From: Streptomyces sp. NBC_01268
GTDB lineage: Bacteria > Actinomycetota > Actinomycetes > Streptomycetales > Streptomycetaceae
Direction: 5' to 3'
DNA: 64,000 bases
Assembly (NCBI RefSeq): GCF_036240795.1
Contig: NZ_CP108454.1
Span: forward strand, 6,322,001 to 6,386,000
Positions 49,313 to 57,947 of the stretch are shown here, piece after piece; within the stretch, counting starts at the first letter, position 1, and every line of letters begins with the position of its first letter. The translations under genes and the position numbers were made by a program. A model generated the notes under the pieces. It searched no databases and was not told the origin of the DNA. It was given only the letters and a program-made list of their open reading frames with translations.

Positions 49313-49379
49313 GGGGTCGGCCGTTGTGGTCAGCTGCCCGAGGTGGGCTGCCCGAGCCCGGCCGGCGGGGTCGGCCGTT
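49313..49379. repeat. 13-bp direct repeat in convergent gap
   Basis: GGGGTCGGCCGTT occurs at 49313-49325 and 49367-49379, in the gap between convergent genes. No function is evident. Confidence 0.5.
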
Positions 49380-49383
49380 CGGG

Positions 49384-49632
49384 TCAGCCGGTCGCGTCGG
49401 GCAGGGCGGCGCCGTGCGCCTGGCGGTCCGCGGAGGACTGGATGTCGGCGTCCAGCCGCGACAGGTCGGCGGTCAGTGCCTCCATCAGCTCCTCCATCTG
49501 CTGCAACAGGCCCTTCGGGGCGCCGCCGCCCGGCTGCTCGGGCACGGTCGGCACGGGTGGTGCGGCCTGCCGCCCCGGCGACAGGGGAGACGCCTGCAGT
49601 ACGGGGTGCTCCGGCGCGGCTTCCTGGGACAT
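49384..49632 (-). CDS. Small coiled-coil hypothetical protein
   Basis: An 82-aa protein. ATG 49632 is preceded by AGGAGG with a 5-base gap, an unusually clear start, although the open frame runs far upstream. The N-terminal half is Pro/Gln/Ala-rich. The second half (LLQQMEELMEALTADLSRLDADIQSSADRQ) is a probable amphipathic or coiled-coil helix. Family unrecognised. Confidence 0.6.
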   Translation of the reverse strand: MSQEAAPEHPVLQASPLSPGRQAAPPVPTVPEQPGGGAPKGLLQQMEELMEALTADLSRLDADIQSSADRQAHGAALPDATG

Positions 49633-49878
49633 GGTGGCCTCCTGGCCAGGCCCCTCCGCTGCGGGAAGGGCCACGAAGGGGTGCGACGCACCGGCGGCGG
49701 CCGCCGGCGCGCGGGCCGGGCGGTCCGGCTCCGCCCGAGCCAACGACGGGTCCCGGGCGCCGGTCACTGGCCCGGCCGGACGCCGCCCGCCCAGGGGGCG
49801 GATATTCACCCGACCGAGCCGGTGATGATCGTCCGCTGACGAAGAGGTTGACGCACCCCCACGGTGCAGGATGGAGGT

Positions 49879-50802
49879 ATGGATCTCCGCATCTTCACGG
49901 AGCCCCAGCAAGGGGCCGACTACGACACCCTGCTCAAGGTCGCCAAGGCCACCGAGGAGCTCGATTTCAACGCGTTCTTCCGCTCCGATCACTACGTCCG
50001 CATGGGCTCGGGCGACGGGCTGCCCGGCCCGACGGACGCGTGGATCACCCTCGCCGGGCTCGCCCGGGAGACGAGCCGCATCCGCCTCGGCACCCTGATG
50101 ACCGCAGCGACCTTCCGGCTCCCCGGCGTGCTCGCCGTCCAGGTCGCCCAGGTCGACCGGATGTCCGGCGGGCGCGTCGAACTCGGCCTGGGCGCCGGCT
50201 GGTTCGAGGAGGAGCACCGGGCGTACGGCATTCCCTTCCCGAGGGAGAGGTTCGGGCGCCTGGAGGAGCAGCTGGAGATCGTCACCGGACTCTGGGGCAC
50301 CGAACCCGGCAAGACCTTCTCGTACAAGGGGGAGCACTACCGGCTCGACGACTCGCCCGCGCTGCCCAAGCCGGCCCAGCCGCGGATCCCCGTCCTCGTC
50401 GGCGGGCACGGGGCGCGGCGCACCCCGCGTCTCGCGGCGCGCTTCGCCGACGAGTTCAACATCCCCTTCGCGTCGCCGGAGGAGACGGGTCGGCAGTTCG
50501 GGCGGGTGCGGGACGCGGTGGCGGAGGCCGGGCGGCCGGCGGACGCGCTGGTGTACTCCAACGCGCTCGTGGTCTGTGTCGGCAGGGACGACGCCGAGGT
50601 CGCCCGGCGGGCCGCCGCCATCGGCCGGGAGGTCGCCGAGCTCAAGGCCAACGGTCTGGCGGGTTCGCCCGCCGAGGTCGTCGACAAGATCGGCAGGTAC
50701 GGTGCACTGGGCTCCACCCGGATCTACCTCCAGGTCCTCGACCTGAACGATCTGGACCACCTGGAGCTGATCTCCGCACAGGTCCAGACGCAGCTGGGGT
50801 GA
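49879..50802 (+). CDS. LLM-class F420-dependent oxidoreductase
   Basis: A 307-aa luciferase-like protein; ATG 49879 is preferred (MDLRIFTEPQQGADYD) over the extension to 49864. It carries NAFFRSDHYVRMGSG, RIRLGTLMTAATFRLPGVLA, QVDRMSGGRVELGLGAGWFEEEH and VLVGGHGARRTPRLAARFADEFN, the pattern of mycobacterial/streptomycete F420-dependent LLM enzymes. Substrate unknown. It is 4 bp ahead of the homocysteine methyltransferase gene. A TTGACG -35-like sequence lies at 49848. Confidence 0.85.
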   Translation: MDLRIFTEPQQGADYDTLLKVAKATEELDFNAFFRSDHYVRMGSGDGLPGPTDAWITLAGLARETSRIRLGTLMTAATFRLPGVLAVQVAQVDRMSGGRVELGLGAGWFEEEHRAYGIPFPRERFGRLEEQLEIVTGLWGTEPGKTFSYKGEHYRLDDSPALPKPAQPRIPVLVGGHGARRTPRLAARFADEFNIPFASPEETGRQFGRVRDAVAEAGRPADALVYSNALVVCVGRDDAEVARRAAAIGREVAELKANGLAGSPAEVVDKIGRYGALGSTRIYLQVLDLNDLDHLELISAQVQTQLG

Positions 50803-50806
50803 CCCG

Positions 50807-51706
50807 ATGAAACCCGTCCGTCCGCTCGCCGCCGCCCTCGCCGAGCAGGTGCTCGTGCTCGACGGCGGGCTGTCCAACCAGCTCCAGGCGCAGGGGTGCG
50901 ACCTGTCCGACGCGCTCTGGTCCGCCCGCCTGCTCGCCGACGGGCCCGAGCAGATCGAGGCCGCGCACGCGGCGTACGTCCGCGCGGGCGCCCAGGTGCT
51001 GATCACCTCCAGCTACCAGGCGACCTTCGAGGGCTTCGCCCGGCGCGGGACCGGCCGGGACGAGGCGGCACGGCTCCTCGCGCGGAGCGTGGAGCTGGCC
51101 CGGGCCGCGGGCGAGGCCGTGGACCGGGAGGTGTGGGTCGCGGCGTCCGTCGGCCCGTACGGGGCGATGCTCGCGGACGGCAGCGAGTACCGCGGCCGGT
51201 ACGGGCTCTCGGTCGACGAGCTCGCCCGCTTCCACCGGCCGAGGGTCGAGGCCCTCGCCGAGGCCGGGCCGGACGTGCTGGCGCTGGAGACGGTGCCGGA
51301 CGCGGACGAGGCGGAGGGGCTGCTGCGGGCGGTCGAGGCGTGCGGGGTGCCGGTCTGGCTCACGTACACGATCGACGGGACCCGTACCCGCGCCGGTCAG
51401 CCGCTCGCGGACGCCTTCGGACTCCTCGCCGGGATCGACCAGGTCGTCGCGGTCGGCGTCAACTGCTGCGACCCGCGCGACGCCGGACCCGCCGTGGCGC
51501 TCGCCGCCGAGGTGACCGGCAAGCCCGTCGTCGTCTACCCCAACAGCGGCGAGGAGTGGGACGCCGGTGCCCGCGACTGGCGGGGCGGCGCCACCTTCGC
51601 CCCGGACGCCACGGCCCGCTGGCGGGCGGACGGCGCCCGCCTGATCGGCGGCTGCTGCCGGGTCGGCCCGGACCTGATCGCCGGGCTGGCCACCACGCTG
51701 GGGTAG
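50807..51706 (+). CDS. mmuM: Homocysteine S-methyltransferase
   Basis: A 299-aa zinc-dependent TIM-barrel enzyme that makes methionine from homocysteine using S-methylmethionine or SAM. It begins LDGGLSNQLQAQG and carries the zinc-binding Cys residues: VGVNCCDPRDAG, and LIGGCCRVGPD near the C-terminus. Length and motifs match MmuM. Just 4 bp separate it from the F420 oxidoreductase gene, so the two are probably co-transcribed. Confidence 0.9.
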   Translation: MKPVRPLAAALAEQVLVLDGGLSNQLQAQGCDLSDALWSARLLADGPEQIEAAHAAYVRAGAQVLITSSYQATFEGFARRGTGRDEAARLLARSVELARAAGEAVDREVWVAASVGPYGAMLADGSEYRGRYGLSVDELARFHRPRVEALAEAGPDVLALETVPDADEAEGLLRAVEACGVPVWLTYTIDGTRTRAGQPLADAFGLLAGIDQVVAVGVNCCDPRDAGPAVALAAEVTGKPVVVYPNSGEEWDAGARDWRGGATFAPDATARWRADGARLIGGCCRVGPDLIAGLATTLG

Positions 51707-51755
51707 CGGGGGCGCCGGGGCCGGGAAAATGCCTGGTCGGTGGCGGGGCGTGTGG

Positions 51756-51761
51756 CCATAC
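51756..51761 (+). promoter_or_regulatory. -10 box CATACT giving leaderless hen1
   Basis: The box ends 8 bases before GTG 51770. A weak -35 CTGGTC (51733-51738) is 17 bases upstream. There is no Shine-Dalgarno sequence. Confidence 0.4.
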
Positions 51762-51769
51762 TCGGACAG

Positions 51770-53236
51770 GTGTTCCTGACGATCAGCACCACCGGCACCC
51801 CTGACCGCCCCGCGACCGATCTCGGCTTCCTGCTGCACAAGCATCCCGAGAAGGCGCAGGCGTTCTCGACCGCGCACGGCACCGCGCACGTCCTCTACCC
51901 CGAGGCGAGCGCGGAGCACTGCACGGCGGCGCTCCTGCCGGAGGTCGACCCCGTGGCGCTGGTGCGCCGGGGCAAGGGGAGGGGGCGGGGCGGTGCGCCC
52001 GACTCGGCGCTCGCCCAGTACGTGAACGACCGGCCCTACGCCGCCTCCTCGCTGCTCGCCGTCGCGCTCGCCAAGGTCTTCAAGAGCGCGCTGAACGGCG
52101 TCTGCGCGGCCCTGCCGGAGCGGGCCGCCGCCCCGATGCCGCTGCGGATCGAGCTTCCGGCGCTCCCGGCACGCGGCGGCGCCGGTCTCGTCACGCGCCT
52201 GTTCGGCCCGCTGGGCTGGGCGTCGGTGACGGCGGAGCCCGTCGTGCTGGACCCGGAGTTCCCCGAGTGGGGCGACTCGCGCTACGTACGGCTCGTCCTG
52301 GAGGGCGAGCTGAGGCTCGCCGACGCCCTCAACCAGCTCTACGTCCTGCTGCCGGTGCTCGACGACGCCAAGCACTACTGGGTCGCCCCGGACGAGGTGG
52401 ACAAGCTGCTGCGCGCCGGTGACGGCTGGCTCGCCGGCCACCCGGAGCGGCAGCTCATCACCAGCCGCTACCTGTCGCGCCGCTGGGGACTGACCCGGGA
52501 GGCGACCGAGCGCCTGGAGCTGGTGCGGCTCGCCGAGGCGGACGGCCTTGCGGTCGAGGACGTCGACAACGCCGTCGACGAGGCGACCGACACAGAGGAG
52601 CGGCCCGTGCCGCTCGCCGAGCAGCGCCGCGAGGCCATCCTCGGCGCGCTGCGCGCCGCCGACGCGGCGCGGGTGCTCGATCTCGGGTGCGGCCAGGGCC
52701 AGTTGGTCCAAGAGCTGCTCAAGGACGTGCGCTTCACCGACGTCGTCGGCGTGGACGTGTCGGCCCGCGCGCTGTCCGTCGCCGCCCGCAGGCTCCGTCT
52801 GGAGCGGATGGGCGAGCGGCAGGCCGGCCGGGTGACCCTCCTCCAGGGCTCGCTCACGTACACCGACAAGCGGCTGACCGGCTACGACGCGGCCGTCCTC
52901 AGCGAGGTCATCGAGCACCTGGACCTGCCGAGGCTGCCGGCACTGGAGTACGCGGTGTTCGGCTCCGCGCGGCCCCGGACGGTGCTCGTGACGACGCCGA
53001 ACGTCGAGTACAACGTGCGCTGGGAGACGCTGCCCGCCGGGCACGTCCGGCACGGCGACCACCGCTTCGAATGGACCCGTGCGGAGTTCCGGACGTGGGC
53101 GGCGGACGTCGCCGCCTCGTACGGCTACGAGGTCGGCTTCGTCCCCGTCGGACCCGACGACCCCGAGGTCGGCCCGCCCACCCAGATGGCCGTGTTCACC
53201 CGTACCGACGAGACCTCGAAGGAGGTCAGCGCATGA
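51770..53236 (+). CDS. hen1: 3'-terminal RNA ribose 2'-O-methyltransferase Hen1
   Basis: A 488-aa protein. GTG 51770 is chosen because Hen1 proteins begin with FLTISTTG-like sequence. The N-terminal half is the bacterial Hen1-specific domain. The C-terminal half is a SAM methyltransferase (RVLDLGCGQGQLVQELL) with metal ligands in SEVIEHLDLPRL and HVRHGDHRFEWTRAEF. It 2'-O-methylates the 3' end of cleaved RNA before Pnkp reseals it, protecting the repaired site. It overlaps pnkp by 4 bp. Confidence 0.93.
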   Translation: MFLTISTTGTPDRPATDLGFLLHKHPEKAQAFSTAHGTAHVLYPEASAEHCTAALLPEVDPVALVRRGKGRGRGGAPDSALAQYVNDRPYAASSLLAVALAKVFKSALNGVCAALPERAAAPMPLRIELPALPARGGAGLVTRLFGPLGWASVTAEPVVLDPEFPEWGDSRYVRLVLEGELRLADALNQLYVLLPVLDDAKHYWVAPDEVDKLLRAGDGWLAGHPERQLITSRYLSRRWGLTREATERLELVRLAEADGLAVEDVDNAVDEATDTEERPVPLAEQRREAILGALRAADAARVLDLGCGQGQLVQELLKDVRFTDVVGVDVSARALSVAARRLRLERMGERQAGRVTLLQGSLTYTDKRLTGYDAAVLSEVIEHLDLPRLPALEYAVFGSARPRTVLVTTPNVEYNVRWETLPAGHVRHGDHRFEWTRAEFRTWAADVAASYGYEVGFVPVGPDDPEVGPPTQMAVFTRTDETSKEVSA

Positions 53237-55761
53237 CCCGCACGCTTCCCGTCACCGACCTGTCCCTCGTCGTCCTGATCGGTGCCACCGGTTCCGGCAA
53301 GTCGACGTTCGCCCGGCGCCACTTCAAGCCGACCGAGATCCTCTCCTCCGACTTCTGCCGCGGCCTCGTCGCCGACGACGAGAACGACCAGAGCGCCAGC
53401 AAGGACGCCTTCGACGTCCTCCACCACATCGCCGGCAAGCGGCTCGCGGCCGGCCGGCTGACCGTCGTCGACGCCACCAGCGTGCAGCGCGAGGCGCGGC
53501 GTCAGCTCGTCGACCTGGCCCGCGCGCACGACGTGCTGCCCATCGCGATCGTCCTCGACCTGCCCGAGGCGGTGTGCGCCGAGCGGAACGCGGCCCGCCC
53601 CGACCGGGCCGGACTGCCGCGTCACGTCATCCAGCGGCACCGCCGCGAGCTCCACCGTTCGCTGCGCGGACTGGAGCGCGAGGGCTTCCGCAAGGTGCAC
53701 GTGCTGCGCGGCGTGGAGGAGGTGGAGGAGGCCGAGATCGTCCTGGAGAAGCGGTTCAACGACCTGCGGCACCTCACCGGGCCCTTCGACGTCATCGGCG
53801 ACGTCCACGGCTGCCGCTCCGAGCTGGAGGCCCTGCTCGGCAAGCTGGGCTACGTGGACGGGCACCACCCCGACGGCCGCACCGCCGTCTTCGTCGGCGA
53901 CCTCGTCGACCGCGGTCCGGACAGCCCGGGCGTACTGCGCCGGGTCATGGGCATGGTGGCCGCCGGGGACGCGCTGTGCGTGCCGGGCAACCACGAGAAC
54001 AAGCTGGGGCGCTGGCTGCGCGGCCGGAAGGTGCAGCGGACGCACGGCCTCGCGGAGACGATCGAGCAGCTGGAGCGCGAGCCGGAGGAGTTCCGCGCCC
54101 GGGTGTCGGCGTTCATCGACGGGCTCGTCAGCCACTACGTCCTCGACGGGGGGCGGCTCGTGGTCTGCCACGCGGGCCTCCCGGAGAAGTACCACGGCCG
54201 CACCTCGGGCCGGGTCCGCTCGCACGCCTTGTACGGGGACACCACGGGCGAGACCGACGAGTTCGGGCTGCCGGTGCGCTACCCGTGGGCGGAGGAGTAC
54301 CGGGGCCGGGCGACCGTCGTCTACGGGCACACGCCCGTGCCGAACACCTCGTGGATCAACAACACCATCTGCCTCGACACCGGGGCCGTCTTCGGCGGGC
54401 GGATGACCGCGCTGCGCTGGCCCGAGCGCGAGCTCGTCGACGTACCCGCCGAGCGGGTCTGGTACGAGCCGGCCCGGCCGCTCGCGACCGAGGCGCCCGG
54501 CGGGCACCAGGGGCGGCCGCTCGACCTGGCCGATGTGCACGGGCGCCGGATCGTCGAGACCCGGCAGATGGGCAACGTCGCGGTCCGCGAGGAGAACGCG
54601 GCCGCCGCGCTGGAGGTGATGAGCCGGTTCGCGGTCGACCCGCGGCTGCTCGCCTACCTGCCGCCGACGATGGCGCCGACCGCCACCTCCAAGGCGGACG
54701 GCTATCTGGAGCACCCGGCCGAGGCGTTCGCGCAGTACGCGGCCGACGGGGTCGGGAAGGTCGTGTGCGAGGAGAAGCACATGGGTTCGCGGGCCGTCGC
54801 CCTGGTCTGCCGCGACGCGGACGCGGCCCGGGAGCGGTTCGGCGTCGACGGGCCGACCGGCGCCCTGCACACCCGTACCGGGCGCCCGTTCTTCGACGAC
54901 CAGGAGACGACCGAGACCGTCCTGGCGCGGCTGCGGGCGGCGATCGGCGCGGCCGGGCTCTGGGAGGAGCTCGACACGGACTGGCTGCTCCTCGACGGCG
55001 AGCTGATGCCGTGGTCGCTGAAGTCGACGGGGCTGCTGCGCGCCCAGTACGCGGCGGTCGGCGCCGCCTCCCGGGCGGTCTTCCCGGGAGCGGTGGGGGC
55101 GCTCGAACAGGCGGTCGCGCGCGGGGTGTCCGGGCTCGACGGGCTGCTCGACAAGCAGCGCGGGCGGGCGGCGGACGCGGCGGCCTTCACCGAGGCGTAC
55201 CGGCGCTACTGCTGGCCGACCGAGGGGCTGGAGGGGGTGCGGTTCGCGCCGTTCCAGTTGCTCGCCGTCCGCGGGCGCTCGCTGGCCGGGGTCCCGCACG
55301 ACGAGCAGCTGGCCTGGCTGGACCGCCTGGTGGAGCACGATCCGACAGGGCTGCTCCAGGTCACCCGGCGCCTCGTGGTCGACCCGGCGGACGGGGCGTC
55401 CGTACGGGCCGGTATCGACTGGTGGCTCGCACTGACCGGCGCCGGCGGCGAGGGCATGGTCGTCAAGCCGCTCGCCGCGCTGGTCCGGGGTGCCGACGGG
55501 CGGCTCGCCCAGCCGGGCGTGAAGGTGCGCGGCCGGGAGTACCTGCGGATCGTCTACGGCCCCGAGTACACCCGCCCGGAGAACCTGGCGCGGCTGCGGG
55601 ACCGCTTCCTCGGCCACAAGCGCTCCCTCGCCCTGCGCGAGTACGCGCTGGGCCTGGAGGCCCTGGACCGGCTGGCGGACGGGGAGCCGCTGTGGCGGGT
55701 CCACGAGGCCGTCTTCGCCGTCCTCGCCCTGGAGTCGGAGCCGGTCGACCCGCGGCTGTGA
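53233..55761 (+). CDS. pnkp: Polynucleotide kinase-phosphatase Pnkp (RNA repair)
   Basis: An 842-aa three-domain protein; ATG 53233 has AAGGAGG 7 bases upstream. The kinase P-loop GATGSGKSTFARR is near residue 17. The metallophosphatase spans ~180-420 (GDVHGC, GDLVDRGPDS, GNHEN, and VYGHTPVPN). The C-terminal adenylyltransferase domain has the nucleophile in CEEKHMGSRAV near 515. With Hen1 it heals and seals RNAs cut by ribotoxins. It lies in a window that also encodes a PIN ribonuclease and other putative suicide effectors. Confidence 0.93.
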   Translation: MTRTLPVTDLSLVVLIGATGSGKSTFARRHFKPTEILSSDFCRGLVADDENDQSASKDAFDVLHHIAGKRLAAGRLTVVDATSVQREARRQLVDLARAHDVLPIAIVLDLPEAVCAERNAARPDRAGLPRHVIQRHRRELHRSLRGLEREGFRKVHVLRGVEEVEEAEIVLEKRFNDLRHLTGPFDVIGDVHGCRSELEALLGKLGYVDGHHPDGRTAVFVGDLVDRGPDSPGVLRRVMGMVAAGDALCVPGNHENKLGRWLRGRKVQRTHGLAETIEQLEREPEEFRARVSAFIDGLVSHYVLDGGRLVVCHAGLPEKYHGRTSGRVRSHALYGDTTGETDEFGLPVRYPWAEEYRGRATVVYGHTPVPNTSWINNTICLDTGAVFGGRMTALRWPERELVDVPAERVWYEPARPLATEAPGGHQGRPLDLADVHGRRIVETRQMGNVAVREENAAAALEVMSRFAVDPRLLAYLPPTMAPTATSKADGYLEHPAEAFAQYAADGVGKVVCEEKHMGSRAVALVCRDADAARERFGVDGPTGALHTRTGRPFFDDQETTETVLARLRAAIGAAGLWEELDTDWLLLDGELMPWSLKSTGLLRAQYAAVGAASRAVFPGAVGALEQAVARGVSGLDGLLDKQRGRAADAAAFTEAYRRYCWPTEGLEGVRFAPFQLLAVRGRSLAGVPHDEQLAWLDRLVEHDPTGLLQVTRRLVVDPADGASVRAGIDWWLALTGAGGEGMVVKPLAALVRGADGRLAQPGVKVRGREYLRIVYGPEYTRPENLARLRDRFLGHKRSLALREYALGLEALDRLADGEPLWRVHEAVFAVLALESEPVDPRL

Positions 55762-56054
55762 CGTGCGGGGCGCCGGGGGCCGTGGTGCGGAGGGGACGCG
55801 GGTGACGCGTCCTCCCTTCGGGCCGGGGCGCTCCGGCCGCCGCTCGCGGCGGAGAGCGGCGTCGCACATGTGGCCGACAGTGCACGCGTACGTGCGACCG
55901 TCCATCGGCCATGTGTACGAGTGGAGGTGCGTCGTCCGCCCGGGGCCGGGCGGGCCGTTCACGCGGGGGTGACCCCGCCGTACACGCGCCCGTGACCTCG
56001 TCGCCCGCCGTACGACGGGCCCGTCGCGGCCCGCGCGCGGGCCGGTGGTGACAG
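55762..56054. other. Intergenic region after pnkp
   Basis: A hairpin at 55789-55815 and a GC-rich 16-bp palindrome at 56028-56043 are visible. No gene is supported. Confidence 0.5.
55789..55815 (+). terminator. Hairpin after pnkp
   Basis: GGAGG-(gg)-ACGCG pairs with CGCGT-CCTCC around a 5-base loop, 27 bp after the pnkp stop. Probable terminator. Confidence 0.5.
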
Positions 56055-56094
56055 GGGGCGCAAGGGTGTCGAAAACGGCGCTCCCTTGCGCCCC
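56055..56094. terminator. Perfect 12-bp inverted repeat before the Crp gene
   Basis: GGGGCGCAAGGG and CCCTTGCGCCCC are separated by 16 bases and lie 22 bp upstream of the promoter at 56116. It may be a terminator insulating the RNA-repair operon, or an operator. Confidence 0.5.
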
Positions 56095-56115
56095 TCGTGT
56101 TCGCCCCCGCCCGCG

Positions 56116-56145
56116 TTGACGCGATTCTTGGCCACCCTCTAGCGT
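56116..56145 (+). promoter_or_regulatory. Consensus-like promoter TTGACG-18-TAGCGT
   Basis: -35 at 56116-56121 and -10 at 56140-56145 match the principal Streptomyces sigma-factor consensus. Transcription would begin near 56152 and serve the Crp/Fnr gene and possibly the following operon. Confidence 0.65.
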
Positions 56146-56189
56146 TCTTCACCCCACGACGTGACGCAGCGTCAGCAGTGTGACTCGGG

Positions 56190-56978
56190 TTGTTTCTTGT
56201 TGTGGGGAACAAGCACGCGAGAGCGCAAGTCGTGCGGGGGTGTGAGCGAGCGTTGAGTCTTTTCGGCCAGGACCGCTCCTTCCTCCATGCGCTCCCCGCG
56301 TCCGACCGCCGTGACCTGCTCGCCGAGGGGGCGCCGCGCGGCTACCAGCCGGGCGAGATCATGATCCGCGAGCGGGACACCTCCGCGTACGTCCTCGCCC
56401 TGCTCTCCGGCTGGGCGGTCGTCTCCGTCGGCACCGAGCGCGGCGCCCGGCTCATCCTCGCGCTGCGCGGCGCGGGCGAGGTCGTCGGCGACCTCGCCGC
56501 CGTCGACCGCGGGCCGCGCTCCGCCACCGTCACCGCGCTGAGCAGGATCGAGGCCGTCGCGATCTCCGGCGACCGGTTCCGGCGCTTCCTCGCCGCCCGG
56601 CCGCACGCCACCTCGCTGATCATGCGGCAGCTCGCCACCCGGCTGCGCAGCGCCGACGTCGAGCGCCGCTCGCTCGCCTCCGAGACCGTCCTCCAGCGAC
56701 TGGCCGCCCGCCTCGTCGAACTGGCCGAGCGGGCCGGCCGCCGGGCCGACGCGGGCACCGTCCTCGAACTCCCGCTGCCCCAGCACGACCTGGCGGCGGC
56801 CATCGGCGCCACCCGGGAAGCCGTCGCCAAGGCGCTGCGGCTGCTGCGCGAACAGGGGGTCGTCCGCACCGCGAACCGCACGGTCGTCGTCGTCGACATG
56901 CCCGTGCTCGTCCTCCTCGCGCAAGGGCGCACACGCCCCGGCGCGGAATCGTCCGACAAACCACCCCCGGCTGTGTAA
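56190..56978 (+). CDS. Crp/Fnr-family transcriptional regulator
   Basis: Up to 262 aa. The start is uncertain: TTG 56190, GTG 56202 and TTG 56253 are in frame and none has a good ribosome binding site. After FLHALPASDRRDLLAEGAP comes a cyclic-nucleotide-binding beta-barrel (GYQPGEIMIRERDTSAYVLALLSG; GEVVGDLAAVDRGPRSATVTAL, whose RS follows the phosphate-binding cassette pattern). A winged helix follows with recognition region LPQHDLAAAIGATREAVAKALRLL. It directly precedes a nucleotide cyclase gene, so it is a plausible sensor of that enzyme's product (inference). Confidence 0.8.
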   Translation: MFLVVGNKHARAQVVRGCERALSLFGQDRSFLHALPASDRRDLLAEGAPRGYQPGEIMIRERDTSAYVLALLSGWAVVSVGTERGARLILALRGAGEVVGDLAAVDRGPRSATVTALSRIEAVAISGDRFRRFLAARPHATSLIMRQLATRLRSADVERRSLASETVLQRLAARLVELAERAGRRADAGTVLELPLPQHDLAAAIGATREAVAKALRLLREQGVVRTANRTVVVVDMPVLVLLAQGRTRPGAESSDKPPPAV

Positions 56979-57065
56979 ACGGCTACATCGCCCACGCGCG
57001 TCGGCCGCCAGGCTGGTCACGTCACCACCACTCACCACCGCGGAACCACGTCATGAGGAGTCCGA

Positions 57066-57947
57066 GTGAGCAGTACGGGAGCGAGCGCGGGAGCCATCCA
57101 CCGGCTCGTCGTCTTCGGGGACGTCGTCGGCTCCGGACGCCTCGGCATGGACGAGAAGCGGCTGACGAGAGCCGCCATGTACGAGGCGTTCGGCGAGGCC
57201 TACGCCTCCGTCGGCATCGAGCCCGGCACCGTCCACCAGGAGGACCGCGGCGACGGCATCCTCGCCGCGCTGCGCCCGGACGTCCCGCCGACCCTCGTGG
57301 TCGGCCGCTGGATCGACACCCTCTACGAGAGCCTGCGCGAGCACAACACGGGCCGCCGGGCGCCGTTGCGGATGCGGGTCGGCATGAACGCGGGGCTGGT
57401 CCTCGACGACGGGCGCGGACTCGTCGGCCGGGCCGTGGACCTCGCCTGCCGGCTCTGCGACAGCGCCCGCGCCAAGCAGATCATGGCGGACGCGCCGGAC
57501 GTGGACCTGCTGATCGTGGTCTCCGACTGGCTCTACCGCAACGTGGTCGTCGAGGGCGGCCGATACGTGGAGCCGACGCACTACCGGCGGGCCGCCGTGG
57601 TCTCCAAGGAGACCGACGAGGACGCCTGGTTCCACGTGCCGCGGCGCCCGGAGCCGCCGACGGGGCCGCGTGGTGACGCACAGACCGGCGGTGGGCCGTC
57701 GCGGGGGGACGGCCCACCGCCCCGTACGAGCCGTACGGGCGGGGGAAGCCGCACGTTCAACGCCGGCCGGGACATCCAGGTCGTCGAGGGCGCCACGATC
57801 CACGGCGGATTCACCGGCATCCGCAACGAGAGCGGCACGGGCGCCACGGGTGCCGCGGGAGTCGGCGGCGGCCGCGGCAAGAGCGGCGACGGCGCCCCGT
57901 GCGACGAGCGAGACCTGAGCAGCAGGAGCAAGGGGGACCCGGCGTGA
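57066..57947 (+). CDS. Class III nucleotide cyclase-like protein (PycC-like candidate)
   Basis: A 293-aa protein from GTG 57066 with GAGGAG 5 bases upstream. Residues ~10-195 have the class III cyclase fold: first metal Asp in VVFGDVVGSG (Asp19), second in HQEDRGDGILAAL (Asp60/Asp63), then LRMRVGMNAGLV and GRAVDLACRLCDSARAKQIM, where the usual VN is VD. The C-terminal tail is Gly/Pro-rich with the motif NAGRDIQVVEGATIHGG near 232-248, echoed in the next protein. A PycTM-type gene lies three genes downstream, suggesting a cCMP/cUMP-like signal, but the nucleotide is unproven. Its stop overlaps the NTPase gene by 4 bp. Confidence 0.65.
   Translation: MSSTGASAGAIHRLVVFGDVVGSGRLGMDEKRLTRAAMYEAFGEAYASVGIEPGTVHQEDRGDGILAALRPDVPPTLVVGRWIDTLYESLREHNTGRRAPLRMRVGMNAGLVLDDGRGLVGRAVDLACRLCDSARAKQIMADAPDVDLLIVVSDWLYRNVVVEGGRYVEPTHYRRAAVVSKETDEDAWFHVPRRPEPPTGPRGDAQTGGGPSRGDGPPPRTSRTGGGSRTFNAGRDIQVVEGATIHGGFTGIRNESGTGATGAAGVGGGRGKSGDGAPCDERDLSSRSKGDPA

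Noticed and set aside
49633..51006. Upstream extension of the 82-aa minus-strand gene
   Set aside because: It is antisense to the F420 oxidoreductase gene, and the only good ribosome binding site is before ATG 49632.
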